DNA from: Lentilactobacillus fungorum
GTDB taxonomy: Bacteria; Bacillota; Bacilli; Lactobacillales; Lactobacillaceae
NCBI RefSeq assembly: GCF_016860605.1
Contig: NZ_BNJR01000015.1
Location: 22,491 to 86,490 of the forward strand
Direction: 5' to 3'
DNA: 64,000 nucleotides
A program made the position numbers and the translations under genes. Every line of letters begins with the position of its first letter. Within the stretch, counting starts at the first letter, position 1. The notes under the pieces were generated by a model. That model was given only the letters and a program-made list of their open reading frames with translations, was not told the DNA's origin and ran no database searches. This document shows positions 55,050 through 63,944 of the stretch, piece by piece.

Positions 55050-55924
55050 GTGTGTTGGAAGTCAGTCATGTTTCCAAATCTTACGGATCAAAGAGCGTGA
55101 TCGTGGATGTGAATTTATCGTTTGAAGAAAATAAAATATACGGGTTACTGGGTCGGAATGGTGCTGGGAAAAGTACGCTCCTGAATATTATTACCAACCG
55201 CACTTTTGCCGATGACGGCGAAGTTAAAATTGACTCTGAAAACGTGGCTGATAACGATTCAAAGCTTGGCTTAATGTATTTGATGAGTGAAGTTGATTTG
55301 TACCCGAACGGCGCCAAATTATCTCAGATCATAGCCGACAGCGAGCTCATGTATGGTGATTTTGATCATCACTTGGCTGATCGGTTAGTTGACCAATTTG
55401 GCATTGATCTTAGTCAAAAATTTGGCAAATTATCGACGGGCTATAACTCAATTTTTAAGTTAATTTTGGCACTGTGTCTGCCCGTTAAGTTTGTCATACT
55501 AGACGAACCGGTCCTAGGACTGGATGCTAACCACCGAGAGCTTTTTTATTCTGAACTATTGGATTCGTATGCAACTAATCCGCGAACATTCATTTTATCC
55601 ACTCATTTAATTGAAGAAGTAGCCAATATTATCAGTGACGTGATTATTTTAGATCAGGGAAGGATTATCTTAAATCAGCCCGTTGAAGATGCGTTGGCTA
55701 AAACCCATTCAGTAGTGGGTCCCAGACAAGATGTTGAGCAGTATACTAAGGGATTGAATGTTGTTGGCCGTGACAATATGGGGAACATTCGGGCAAATTA
55801 TGTTTATGGTGATCTAGATGATCGACCACTCCCAGATACTTTGCAGTTATCAAATTTTGATTTGCAAAAACTCTTTATTTTCCTAACGAATCAATATGAG
55901 GGGGGGCGGCCAAATGAAAACTAG
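55046..55924 (+). CDS. YtrB-like ABC transporter ATPase
   Basis: 292 residues. Walker A GRNGAGKST; Walker B VKFVILDEPVLGLD; H-loop LSTHLIEE. The signature segment reads KLSTGYNSIFKLILAL, so the usual LSGG is LSTG. Overlaps the regulator by 4 bp and the permease gene by 11 bp. Typical YtrA-YtrB-permease module. Confidence 0.9.
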   Translation: MSVLEVSHVSKSYGSKSVIVDVNLSFEENKIYGLLGRNGAGKSTLLNIITNRTFADDGEVKIDSENVADNDSKLGLMYLMSEVDLYPNGAKLSQIIADSELMYGDFDHHLADRLVDQFGIDLSQKFGKLSTGYNSIFKLILALCLPVKFVILDEPVLGLDANHRELFYSELLDSYATNPRTFILSTHLIEEVANIISDVIILDQGRIILNQPVEDALAKTHSVVGPRQDVEQYTKGLNVVGRDNMGNIRANYVYGDLDDRPLPDTLQLSNFDLQKLFIFLTNQYEGGRPNEN

Positions 55925-56684
55925 CCAAGTGACAAAGTACCTGTTTAAAAAACAACTACCACTAATTGGGGTTGTGTACTTAACTTTGATTGTATTGATT
56001 GTTGTTTTACCGTTTATTTTGGCATTAGTGTCTGGAACCCTATCAAGTTTTTCGGTGGTTGATCAGTTACGGAGTGGCTCAGTTTCAGCTGTTTTTGGCC
56101 TCTATATTTTTGTGATCTCTACTTTGTCCTACGAAAACTTTAAGTTCTTAATTCAAAATGGCATTTCTCGGAAAACATTTTTCGAAGCCCAACTAACGGT
56201 TAATGGTTTATTGGTCTTAATTGGCAATACCTTTAACCTGCTTTATGGGTACTTGTTTTTATCGCCAATTACCAATCATGCTTCTTTTAATCTCTATACC
56301 GGAGCCTATGCCCAGTATTTTACCAATCCGATTATTAATGTTGCGTTGAACTTTGTTATGAGTGGGCTGCTCTTAGCCGTTGGATCTTTGCTTGGAATGG
56401 TGATCGGCAACTTTTTGACGCTTTTTTCAAAGGTTGTTCAGCGGCTTATTTTAATTATTGGCCCGATTGCGGCAGGCGTTGTGATCTTGTTTATTGCTAA
56501 GGCCATGATTGATTATCGATTTAGAATGAGCTGGGTTGTTAATTTTGCGAAACTGATTTTAGGCTATCAGGCTTCAGGTGGCTATAATCCATTCCCGTTA
56601 ATGATTACCCTATTGCTGTTTGGGTGTGTTTTGGCACTCATTGTTCGGGTGTTGTTTGCCCGCAAACAGCTTAAGCGAGATTGA
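55914..56684 (+). CDS. ABC-2 type permease of the Ytr-like module
   Basis: 256 residues from ATG 55914 (GGGGGGG upstream). Six helices, no large extracellular domain; ISRKTFFEAQLTVNGLLVLIGNTFNLLYGYLFL is the conserved cytoplasmic helix followed by helix 3. Partner of the ATPase before it. Substrate unknown; YtrA-type operons respond to cell-wall antibiotics. Confidence 0.85.
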   Translation: MKTSQVTKYLFKKQLPLIGVVYLTLIVLIVVLPFILALVSGTLSSFSVVDQLRSGSVSAVFGLYIFVISTLSYENFKFLIQNGISRKTFFEAQLTVNGLLVLIGNTFNLLYGYLFLSPITNHASFNLYTGAYAQYFTNPIINVALNFVMSGLLLAVGSLLGMVIGNFLTLFSKVVQRLILIIGPIAAGVVILFIAKAMIDYRFRMSWVVNFAKLILGYQASGGYNPFPLMITLLLFGCVLALIVRVLFARKQLKRD

Positions 56685-56778
56685 GTTAGAAAAAAATGTC
56701 ATGAATATATCCGAATTTGAATTTCCATGGTATACTTAAGTTTCTGGAAACTATACGAATGATGAATAGGGTGAAAAC

Positions 56779-57915
56779 ATGGCAAAGAACAAAAAGCAAC
56801 ACATTGGATTGATCTTTGGCGGCAATTCCTCTGAACACGATGTCTCTAAACGCTCTGCCCATAATATTTTTGATGCAATGGACAAGGATAAATACAAAGT
56901 TAGTCTATTTTTAATGACTAAAAGCGGGTATATCCTGGGTGATCAAGCATCTGCTCGAGTCTTTAACGGGGAGCCAGAAGACGTGGTCGCAAGCGAGGAA
57001 TTGGCAAAAGTCGATCGTAAAAACCCATTGGCACCAATTATCAACTTAAGCGAAGTTTCAAATATCGACGTTTTCTTTCCAATTATCCATGGTAATCTTG
57101 GAGAAGATGGGACGATTCAGGGACTGCTGCGATTACTTCAGAAACCATACGTTGGAACGGGCGTTTTAGGATCAGCGATGTCATTTGATAAGGACATCAC
57201 CAAGAAAATTTTAAAACTGGCACAGGTTCGAACGACGCGTTATGAAGTAATCACTCCGATGACCAGTGAACAATTTTCTTACCAACAATTGAGTGATGAA
57301 CTTGGCAAAACATTATTTGTTAAGCCGGCAAATCAGGGTTCTTCGGTTGGCATTCATAAGGTCGAAAATGAAGCAGATTATCTCGAAGGTATTCGAGACG
57401 CTTTCCGTTATGACAGCAAAGTTCTTGTAGAAGAAGCCATTGAGGGCCCTGAAGAGCTTGAAATTTCTGTTTTAGGTAACCATCATCCAATCGTATCAAA
57501 AGTTGGCGCAATCAGGGTCCCTAAAACTGATGCATTTTATACTTATGACAATAAATTCGTGGATGCGAGTCACGTTGAATTTGATGTACCGGTTGATATT
57601 TCTGACCGTCTAGCTGAAGAAATTACCGAAATGGGCCTAAAAACCTACCAAGCATTAGGGTTGAAGGGAATGGCACGGATTGATTATTTAGTCTCGCAAG
57701 ATGGAACGCCATATGTGAGTGAAGTTAACACGCTGCCAGGCTTTACTAATATTAGCTTATACCCGCAACTATTTGCTGCTTCGGGGATTTCATATACGGA
57801 ATTGATTGACCGGCTGATTCAATTGGCGATTGAGGAATATGAACGGCAAAGTAAAATACTGTATGACTTCAAGCCGTTGGATCCAAAAGATCAAATTATT
57901 AATCAAAATAAATGA
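56779..57915 (+). CDS. ddl: D-alanine-D-alanine/D-lactate ligase
   Basis: 378 residues, ATP-grasp. LIFGGNSSEHDVSKRSA, HGNLGEDGTIQG, VKPANQGSSVGI, EVNTLPGFTNISLYP. The omega-loop motif that ends in Tyr in D-Ala-D-Ala ligases (E. coli DdlB EAKY) reads DNKF here (F260). In Leuconostoc this Tyr-to-Phe difference is known to switch product to D-Ala-D-Lac. Probably the basis of intrinsic vancomycin resistance. Confidence 0.95.
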   Translation: MAKNKKQHIGLIFGGNSSEHDVSKRSAHNIFDAMDKDKYKVSLFLMTKSGYILGDQASARVFNGEPEDVVASEELAKVDRKNPLAPIINLSEVSNIDVFFPIIHGNLGEDGTIQGLLRLLQKPYVGTGVLGSAMSFDKDITKKILKLAQVRTTRYEVITPMTSEQFSYQQLSDELGKTLFVKPANQGSSVGIHKVENEADYLEGIRDAFRYDSKVLVEEAIEGPEELEISVLGNHHPIVSKVGAIRVPKTDAFYTYDNKFVDASHVEFDVPVDISDRLAEEITEMGLKTYQALGLKGMARIDYLVSQDGTPYVSEVNTLPGFTNISLYPQLFAASGISYTELIDRLIQLAIEEYERQSKILYDFKPLDPKDQIINQNK

Positions 57916-58004
57916 TCTAACTGAAGTTAAATAATCGTAATGAAGCTGGCTAATGATGAAGCAGATTGTTTTATCAAGGTCAGCTTTTTATATGGGATGA
58001 TAAA

Positions 58005-59513
58005 ATGACTTTTAATCAACAACTAATGATGAGACTGCTAGGTTTTGTATGTTGCCTGGCGCTGTTTAAATGGATCCTTTATCGCCAGTTAAATGGATTC
58101 ATATTAGAGTTAATTTTAATACTAATGATCGGGTTAATGGTCGCTGTCATTATTAGTGGTTTCCGGTCGGTGTTTCATCGGTCGTTGTCGCTAAGTATAC
58201 GGCAATGGGTTAGTTTTTATTTGACTGTGGTTGGGCTTTTGGTTTTGCTGATGCCATTTGGTCTTTTTGGGCTTACGAGTGTTATTAAAACAGCAATTCC
58301 CATCTCTGGGTCCCTGTTTACCTGGTTGACCATTAATCGTTATCCGATATTAATCGGTTTAGCCGGTATGTATTTGGTCCTGTTGGTTTTAGCGTTAAGG
58401 ATTCGCAAGTTCCTCTATTATTTGGTATCGAACGATGATAATCAACTAGCTACGGTTTTTAAATTGGCTTGGCAGGACGGTGGTTCATCTGATTTGTGGC
58501 GAGGGGGCTTGTGGTTAGTTGGCATGTTAAGTGCTAGTGGCTTGATAATTATCGGCCTTGCCGGCATTAATAGAGTCATTGAAAACAAAGAAATCTGGTG
58601 GTTGTCTCAAGGAGTAATTAATTTTGTTGTTCCGTTGGTTCAGCTAACCATCATTCTTAAATTACTTGGCGTGCCAGTCAACTATCGCGCGACTGATCGA
58701 TTATGGTGGCCGGTTTGGTTTCTGAGTTTTGCAATGGTTGGTGTTTTGGGCGGTTTGAGCGGTAATTCCGGCCGCCAGCCAATTCCCCAAACAGTTATTG
58801 TACACCGTGGCGTAATCGACCATGATGCGACTGGTAATACCATTGCGGCCTTAGTTAAAAACAGTCGTTATCATTTTCCATACGTAGAAATGGATGTCCA
58901 AGAGACAAAAGATCATCACTTTATTTGCGCCCACGATAATACCATTAAGATTCCTCACGGCGGTAATCAAGAAATTGATCGTTTATCTTTGAAGACAATT
59001 CAGCAATATCACCGCGTTGAATTGTTTGGTGATTATTTACGGGTGGCGAATCGCTTAGGGCAACCTTTAATTATTGAATTAAAACTGACAAATCATTCGG
59101 ATTCCAATATGGGAATGAGATTTGCTCAATTGTATCGGCATCAGTTACAACAGCTGCCTCATCAAGTCCATTCAATCGGCTACCGGCCGCTTAGACAAAT
59201 TAAACAAGAAATTCCGAGCATCAAAGTTGGGTTAGTGACGATGCTTAATTTTGGCAACATTGCAAAGTTATCGGTGGACTTTTATACGTTGGAGCATGTC
59301 ACAATAACAAACTATCTAATGAGATCGCTGACAGGAGAAGGCCGGCCAATTTATGCTTGGACCGATAACCGTCGCGACAGTATGATTCGAGCCGCCATGA
59401 TGGGGGTCAACGGCCAAGTGACCGATCAAGCAGATAAACTAGCGATGCTTAAGATAAATGCAGATCAAAATCGATGGTTACTTTTATTAAACTTTTTGCT
59501 GGATTATCTTTAA
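58005..59513 (+). CDS. Membrane glycerophosphodiester phosphodiesterase
   Basis: 502 residues. An N-terminal membrane part with about eight helices (to ~260) precedes a GDPD domain. HRGVIDHDATGNTIAAL, YVEMDVQETKDHHFICAHD (the EMD and HD catalytic residues) and LIIELKL are the conserved blocks. It could release glycerol phosphate from lipid or teichoic acid. ATG 58005 was chosen; the frame is open to a TTG at 57966 without a ribosome site. Confidence 0.88.
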   Translation: MTFNQQLMMRLLGFVCCLALFKWILYRQLNGFILELILILMIGLMVAVIISGFRSVFHRSLSLSIRQWVSFYLTVVGLLVLLMPFGLFGLTSVIKTAIPISGSLFTWLTINRYPILIGLAGMYLVLLVLALRIRKFLYYLVSNDDNQLATVFKLAWQDGGSSDLWRGGLWLVGMLSASGLIIIGLAGINRVIENKEIWWLSQGVINFVVPLVQLTIILKLLGVPVNYRATDRLWWPVWFLSFAMVGVLGGLSGNSGRQPIPQTVIVHRGVIDHDATGNTIAALVKNSRYHFPYVEMDVQETKDHHFICAHDNTIKIPHGGNQEIDRLSLKTIQQYHRVELFGDYLRVANRLGQPLIIELKLTNHSDSNMGMRFAQLYRHQLQQLPHQVHSIGYRPLRQIKQEIPSIKVGLVTMLNFGNIAKLSVDFYTLEHVTITNYLMRSLTGEGRPIYAWTDNRRDSMIRAAMMGVNGQVTDQADKLAMLKINADQNRWLLLLNFLLDYL

Positions 59514-59534
59514 TTTTGCGTACTTCATTATTAG

Positions 59535-59896
59535 AGCGGTACGAAGTAGAAAGCTGTGCGTAAGCTCCTCAGACACAAATTCCAAACCCGGGAATTCCCG
59601 TCCGAGGAGCCTTATACTCCGCTTTCTAAGCGCCTGGCTCCGCTCACTATACTAGGACAGCTGCGCCAGGCAGAAAGCTCCGTATAAGCACCTCGGACAC
59701 AAATTCCAAACCCGGGAATTCCCGTCCGAGGAGCCTTATACTCCGCTTTCTAAGCGCCTGGCTCCGCTCACTATACTAGGACAGCTGCGCAAAGCAGAAG
59801 TCTGCGCACAAGCACCTCGAACAAAAATTCCAAGCCCGGGAATTTCCGTTCGAGGAGACTTGTACTCCGACTTCTAAGCGCTTTGCTCCGCTCACT
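59535..59896 (+). repeat. Three tandem ~110-bp hairpin units before tag
   Basis: Units 59535-59648, 59663-59772 and 59787-59896 belong to the family at 47931-48286. Units 5 and 6 show the same arms with compensated changes: CCTCGGAC/GTCCGAGG and CCTCGAAC/GTTCGAGG. Linkers are TATACTAGGACAGCT. Unit 4 has a diverged left base. The last unit ends 19 bp before the tag start codon and again has the AAAGC base type. Confidence 0.9.
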
Positions 59897-59915
59897 TTTA
59901 GGAGATGCAAAGAAG

Positions 59916-60458
59916 ATGCCGAAACGATGTTCATGGGCGACTAAGAGCCCGGAATTAATGATTTATCATGATACTATTTGGGGGAACCCCACGAAGGAAA
60001 TTGATGAACTATTTTATCGACTTTGTCTGGAGACGATGCAAGCAGGACTGGCATTTCAAACAGTTTTGAATTTTGAGGCTGGCATGAAAGAAGTCTTCCA
60101 TAATTTTTCGATTGACTATTTATCAACGCTGAAAGAAGCCGACGCTGATGTCCTATGTGCAAATAAGAAAATTATTCGCAATCATGCTAAAGTCAAGGCC
60201 ATTATTCATAACGCAAAGATTGTCAAAGAAAAACCTGAGGAATTGATTGATGGTACTTGGGGGCCAGTTAATTATGTTCAACTAGATCATTTATTGGACG
60301 AAACAGACCCCCATCCTGATTTTAACGAATTTGTTCAGCAGTTTGTGAATTGTTTTAAGGAAATGGGACTTAAGCGAATTGGACCAGTTACGGTTTATAG
60401 TTACTTACAAGCTGCTGGAGTAGTAAATGACCATGTAATCCAATGCCACTTTAGATGA
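59916..60458 (+). CDS. tag: DNA-3-methyladenine glycosylase I
   Basis: 180 residues from ATG 59916 (TAGGAG upstream). MPKRCSWATKSPELMIYHDTIWGNP resembles the Tag opening (RC-W......YHD-EWG); the zinc ligands C5 and the C-terminal VNDHVIQCHFR (H-x-x-x-C) are present. Removes 3-methyladenine from alkylated DNA. Confidence 0.94.
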   Translation: MPKRCSWATKSPELMIYHDTIWGNPTKEIDELFYRLCLETMQAGLAFQTVLNFEAGMKEVFHNFSIDYLSTLKEADADVLCANKKIIRNHAKVKAIIHNAKIVKEKPEELIDGTWGPVNYVQLDHLLDETDPHPDFNEFVQQFVNCFKEMGLKRIGPVTVYSYLQAAGVVNDHVIQCHFR

Positions 60459-60567
60459 TTACTTTTTTGATATATTGTGAATTTCAGCTTGCTAAACGAA
60501 GATGAGTATAATATGATATCAAAGTTGTGTAGTCAGCGCATCAACTTTGAACGGGGGAAAGTTAAGA

Positions 60568-61479
60568 ATGACGATGGTAATTACTGGCTCATTGATTAGA
60601 AAGGCTCGAAAGCAAAAAGGAATCTCACAAGTTCAATTGGCAGAAGGGATTTGCACGCAAGCAACAATTAGTTCGATTGAAACTCAAAATAGCTGCACAA
60701 GTTTTGAAATTTTATGTAAAGTTTGTGATCGCTTAGACTTAGATGTAACCGAGGTCACGAGTAACCCGCAATATGGGGATAAGCTTTTTTCACTTATTGA
60801 TGAAGCTATGCGAAATCTTGAGTATGAAAAGGCCAGCCGGTACATTAAGCAAATTTCATTTAATAAATTAACCAGCAAGGCCTCACGGGGGCGGTACTCC
60901 TGTTATTTAGGCTATATTAATTTATATATTGATCACGATCTTCAAGAAGCAATTTATAATTTTCACGTAATGCTAACCCGCTATTCAGCGGATGATTATA
61001 CCTTTTACCAAGCCTGGGCCAATTTAGGCCTCGGATTGGCTTACCAAAAGTTGGGTAAAGCGGATCGGGCGATGGAGTTTATTGAGGTAAGTACACAAAT
61101 TCTTACCAAACTCAAAAGCGATGAGAAACAAGATTTTTTTGCCATTGTCGATTTGTATGTGAAAATTATTGATCTCTATATTGATTTACAGGACTACCAA
61201 CGCTCCTTGGGATTAATTAAGGATATTGCCGGGAAATTAACCCATGCGGACTTAATTTATAAGCTGGATGTTTTGGCAGAGCAGGAATCTAAGTGTTATT
61301 ACGCTCAAGGAGAAAATGTAAAAGGGACCATGAAGCAGTTTACAGCAATGTTTATTGCGGAGCTTCGTGGCAATAAACAGCTTTCAGATAAAATCTTAAA
61401 ATATAATCAAGCACATTTAATTGACCTTATCAAAAAAGAATCCGCAAAAATAGAAGGGCTGCCGACGCTGATTCAGTAG
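60568..61479 (+). CDS. Rgg/PlcR-like regulator (XRE + TPR)
   Basis: 303 residues from ATG 60568 (GGGGGAAAG upstream). HTH 1-62 (GSLIRKARKQKGISQVQLAEGICTQATISSIE), then helical repeats of TPR type (AWANLGLGLAYQKLGKADRAMEFIEVSTQIL). Such proteins bind small peptides to switch gene expression. No candidate peptide gene was found beside it, so the signal may be distant. Single gene. Confidence 0.8.
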   Translation: MTMVITGSLIRKARKQKGISQVQLAEGICTQATISSIETQNSCTSFEILCKVCDRLDLDVTEVTSNPQYGDKLFSLIDEAMRNLEYEKASRYIKQISFNKLTSKASRGRYSCYLGYINLYIDHDLQEAIYNFHVMLTRYSADDYTFYQAWANLGLGLAYQKLGKADRAMEFIEVSTQILTKLKSDEKQDFFAIVDLYVKIIDLYIDLQDYQRSLGLIKDIAGKLTHADLIYKLDVLAEQESKCYYAQGENVKGTMKQFTAMFIAELRGNKQLSDKILKYNQAHLIDLIKKESAKIEGLPTLIQ

Positions 61480-61615
61480 GGGAATGATCTTCAGTTGAGC
61501 TTACCGGCTACGCCTTGCTCATCAGGAATTGAGTAGGGGTAACTGATCCTTATAATATGGAGTCTAAATGCTTTAAGAAGACTTGATCATACCACTTACT
61601 TTAGTGGTTAAACGA

Positions 61616-61663
61616 ATCGCGCCCGATGTTGAAATTTTCCTTAATTTCAACATCGGGCGCGAT
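61616..61663. terminator. 21-bp perfect hairpin between convergent genes
   Basis: ATCGCGCCCGATGTTGAAATT (arms at 61616-61636 and 61643-61663) with a 6-base loop and no T run. It lies between the Rgg-like gene and usp. The lack of a T run makes it an odd terminator. Nothing else recognised in 61480-61733. Confidence 0.6.
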
Positions 61664-61733
61664 TTATCGGTTATCAGTTGTGAACTGATTCATTCAAAGC
61701 TCACTCGATTAGCTAATGCCTCAAATCGAAATC

Positions 61734-62213
61734 CTAAACCCGTTTGCTTGGATTCTTAGCTGGCTTATTGTCCAAATCAGTCCGGACAACTAATACATCA
61801 CAAATAGCAGTTCTTGTAACGTACTCGGTAACTGACCCAATTAAGAGTCTCTCAACGGCGTTTAAACCAGTTGCACCAATCATAATTAAGTCAATCTTTA
61901 GATTCTGTGGTAAATCACGGGCAATAACAGTTTTAGGGGCCCCGTATTCAATTGAATAATCAACATCATTGACGCCAGCCTGTTTAGCTTCATCAATATA
62001 TTTATCCAACGTTTGTTTGGCAGTTTCTGTCACTTGTTCGACCATTGATGTATCAAAACTTGAGATGTTTTGGAAGGCCCTGGTATCAACTACGTGAACT
62101 AAGTGTAGAGAAGCGTCGTTTCGTTTTGCGACCGCAACGCCTTTTTTAAACGCTAGCTCCGCTTCATACGAGCCATCAACCGGAACTAGGATTTGTTTAT
62201 ATTGTTGTAACAT
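61734..62213 (-). CDS. Universal stress protein
   Basis: 159 residues from ATG 62213 (GGGGTGG upstream). Opening QYKQILVPVDGSYEAELAFKKGVAVAKRNDASLHLVHVVD; ATP-binding GATGLNAVERLLIGSVTEYVTRTAICDVLVVR. ATP-binding type. Downstream of the rarA operon on the same strand. Confidence 0.93.
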   Translation of the reverse strand: MLQQYKQILVPVDGSYEAELAFKKGVAVAKRNDASLHLVHVVDTRAFQNISSFDTSMVEQVTETAKQTLDKYIDEAKQAGVNDVDYSIEYGAPKTVIARDLPQNLKIDLIMIGATGLNAVERLLIGSVTEYVTRTAICDVLVVRTDLDNKPAKNPSKRV

Positions 62214-62286
62214 CGTACCACCCCACATTCATCTATTTAACTTAATTGTACGTTATTTTCTCTAAAATACAAAGAAATAAATATGG

Positions 62287-62580
62287 TTATCGATTTGGAT
62301 GATTGACAATATTCATGATGACCGCTTCTAGAATAGTTCCTGCTGCAGTTGCGATTAACAAGACCGCCAAGATCACGATGTCATTTTGCAGCAGCAATGC
62401 AATGATTCCTAGAATAACCAAGATGATAAACGATAGGCCGCCAATTTTAGCTGCTGATTTCATTCGTTGATTTGAAGCGACGTCAACGCCAAATAACTTT
62501 CGGTTTAAATGGGATAAGAGATAGTATGCAATATATCCGGCAATGAGGATTACAATGCCAACTAGTAAATTAATAATCAT
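62287..62580 (-). CDS. Small membrane protein of the rarA operon
   Basis: 97 residues, three helices: LLVGIVILIAGYIAYYLLS, IGGLSFIILVILGIIALLL, DIVILAVLLIATAAGTILEAVIM. Overlaps rarA by 4 bp, so co-translated. Family not recognised with confidence; DUF3899-like proteins are one candidate. Function unknown. Confidence 0.7.
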   Translation of the reverse strand: MIINLLVGIVILIAGYIAYYLLSHLNRKLFGVDVASNQRMKSAAKIGGLSFIILVILGIIALLLQNDIVILAVLLIATAAGTILEAVIMNIVNHPNR

Positions 62581-63872
62581 GGGTTAACTCCTAATGTTTT
62601 ACGGCCAGAAGATTGCCGTAATTTTTGATATTGTTCTTTAAATGCAGTCTCAATTCGGCCATTACTCTTAGGCTGATAATATTGAACGTTCTTGATTTTA
62701 TTAGGTAAGTATTGTTGCTTTACCCAATCGTTAGGGTAATCATGGGGATATTGATAATCAACCCCATGGCCAAGTTTTTGAGCGCCCTTATAGTGAGCAT
62801 CTTTTAAGTAGGCAGGAATATCGCCATAGTTACCAGCCCGGACATCTTCTAAGGCCGCATCAACGGCTGTCATCGCCGAATTAGACTTAGGGCTCAAGCA
62901 AAGCTCGATAATGGCATTGGCCAGCGGGATCCGAGCTTCTGGCAAGCCTAGCTGTTTTGCAGCAGAAACGGCGGCAACCGTGCGCTCACAGGCAGCGGGG
63001 TTGGCGAGGCCAATATCTTCATAAGCGATTACTAACAGTCGCCTCATAATAACAACCAAGTCGCCTGACTCAATCAAACGGCTTGCGTAGTGCAGTGCAG
63101 CATCAGTATCGGATCCCCTGATTGACTTTTGAAACGCCGAAATAACGTCATAGTGGGCGTCGCCATCTTTATCGGCAGCTAGGACTTTTCGCTGAAGACA
63201 CTCTTCAACGATTTCTCTTGTGACATGAATGGCACCGTCAGTGGCTTTTTCAGTTGATTTAACAGCTAACTCCAGCGCATTCAATGAACTTCGTAGATCA
63301 CCGTTTGTCGCGGTCGCAAGGAAACTGAGCGCGTTTTGTGCCAGTTTGACTGGATAGTTACCCAGTCCTTTTTTGGTATCTGTTAGCGCACGGTTTAAAG
63401 CTTGTTCAATATCTGTCGAAGATAGGGGATGGACTTCGAAAATTTGGGCTCTGCTTCGAATTGCCGGATTAATGTTAATATAAGGATTTTCCGTTGTTGC
63501 CCCAATTAAAATGATCGACCCATTTTCAAGCAAAGGTAACAAAAAATCTTGCTTGGTTTTATCCAGCCGATGGATTTCATCGAGCAATAACACCACCGTG
63601 CCGCTCATTTTGGCCTCTTCGGCAACAATTTGTAAATCTTTTTTAGTATCGACGGCAGCGTTAAGCATCCGAAATGCATATTGAGTGGAGCCAGCGATTG
63701 CACTGGCAATACTCGTTTTTCCAGTACCTGGTGGGCCATACAGGATCATGGAAGAAAGCATCTTGGCTTTAACCATTCGATTAATGATTTTTCCGGGGCC
63801 AACCAAATCTTGTTGGCCAACGATTTCTTCAAGTCGGGTAGGACGCATTCGGTAGGCTAACGGTTGTTGCAT
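62577..63872 (-). CDS. rarA: Replication-associated recombination protein A
   Basis: 431 residues, AAA+ of the clamp-loader family. PTRLEEIVGQQDLVGPGK, Walker A GPPGTGKTS (46-53), Walker B LLLDEIHRL, sensor 1 GATTENPY and the C-terminal MgsA domain (DAHYDVISAFQKSIRGSDTDAALHYASRLIE). Acts at stalled replication forks. ATG 63872 follows GAGGAGG. Confidence 0.96.
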   Translation of the reverse strand: MQQPLAYRMRPTRLEEIVGQQDLVGPGKIINRMVKAKMLSSMILYGPPGTGKTSIASAIAGSTQYAFRMLNAAVDTKKDLQIVAEEAKMSGTVVLLLDEIHRLDKTKQDFLLPLLENGSIILIGATTENPYININPAIRSRAQIFEVHPLSSTDIEQALNRALTDTKKGLGNYPVKLAQNALSFLATATNGDLRSSLNALELAVKSTEKATDGAIHVTREIVEECLQRKVLAADKDGDAHYDVISAFQKSIRGSDTDAALHYASRLIESGDLVVIMRRLLVIAYEDIGLANPAACERTVAAVSAAKQLGLPEARIPLANAIIELCLSPKSNSAMTAVDAALEDVRAGNYGDIPAYLKDAHYKGAQKLGHGVDYQYPHDYPNDWVKQQYLPNKIKNVQYYQPKSNGRIETAFKEQYQKLRQSSGRKTLGVNP

Positions 63873-63885
63873 AAATATGCCTCCT

Positions 63886-63944
63886 CAAGCAAAGTGATTA
63901 GAAACTAGTACTTTTGATGCGGGCGCTGCTTTGCACAACTGTCC
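63886..63944 (-). repeat. Shortened copy of the hairpin-unit family before rarA
   Basis: Read on the - strand: GGACAGTTGTGCAAAGCAG (family: GGACAGCTGCGCAAAGCAG), then TTTCTAATCACTTTGCT (family: TTTCTAATCGCTTTGCCCC), with the CCCGGG centre deleted. It lies in the rarA leader in the gene's orientation. Confidence 0.7.
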
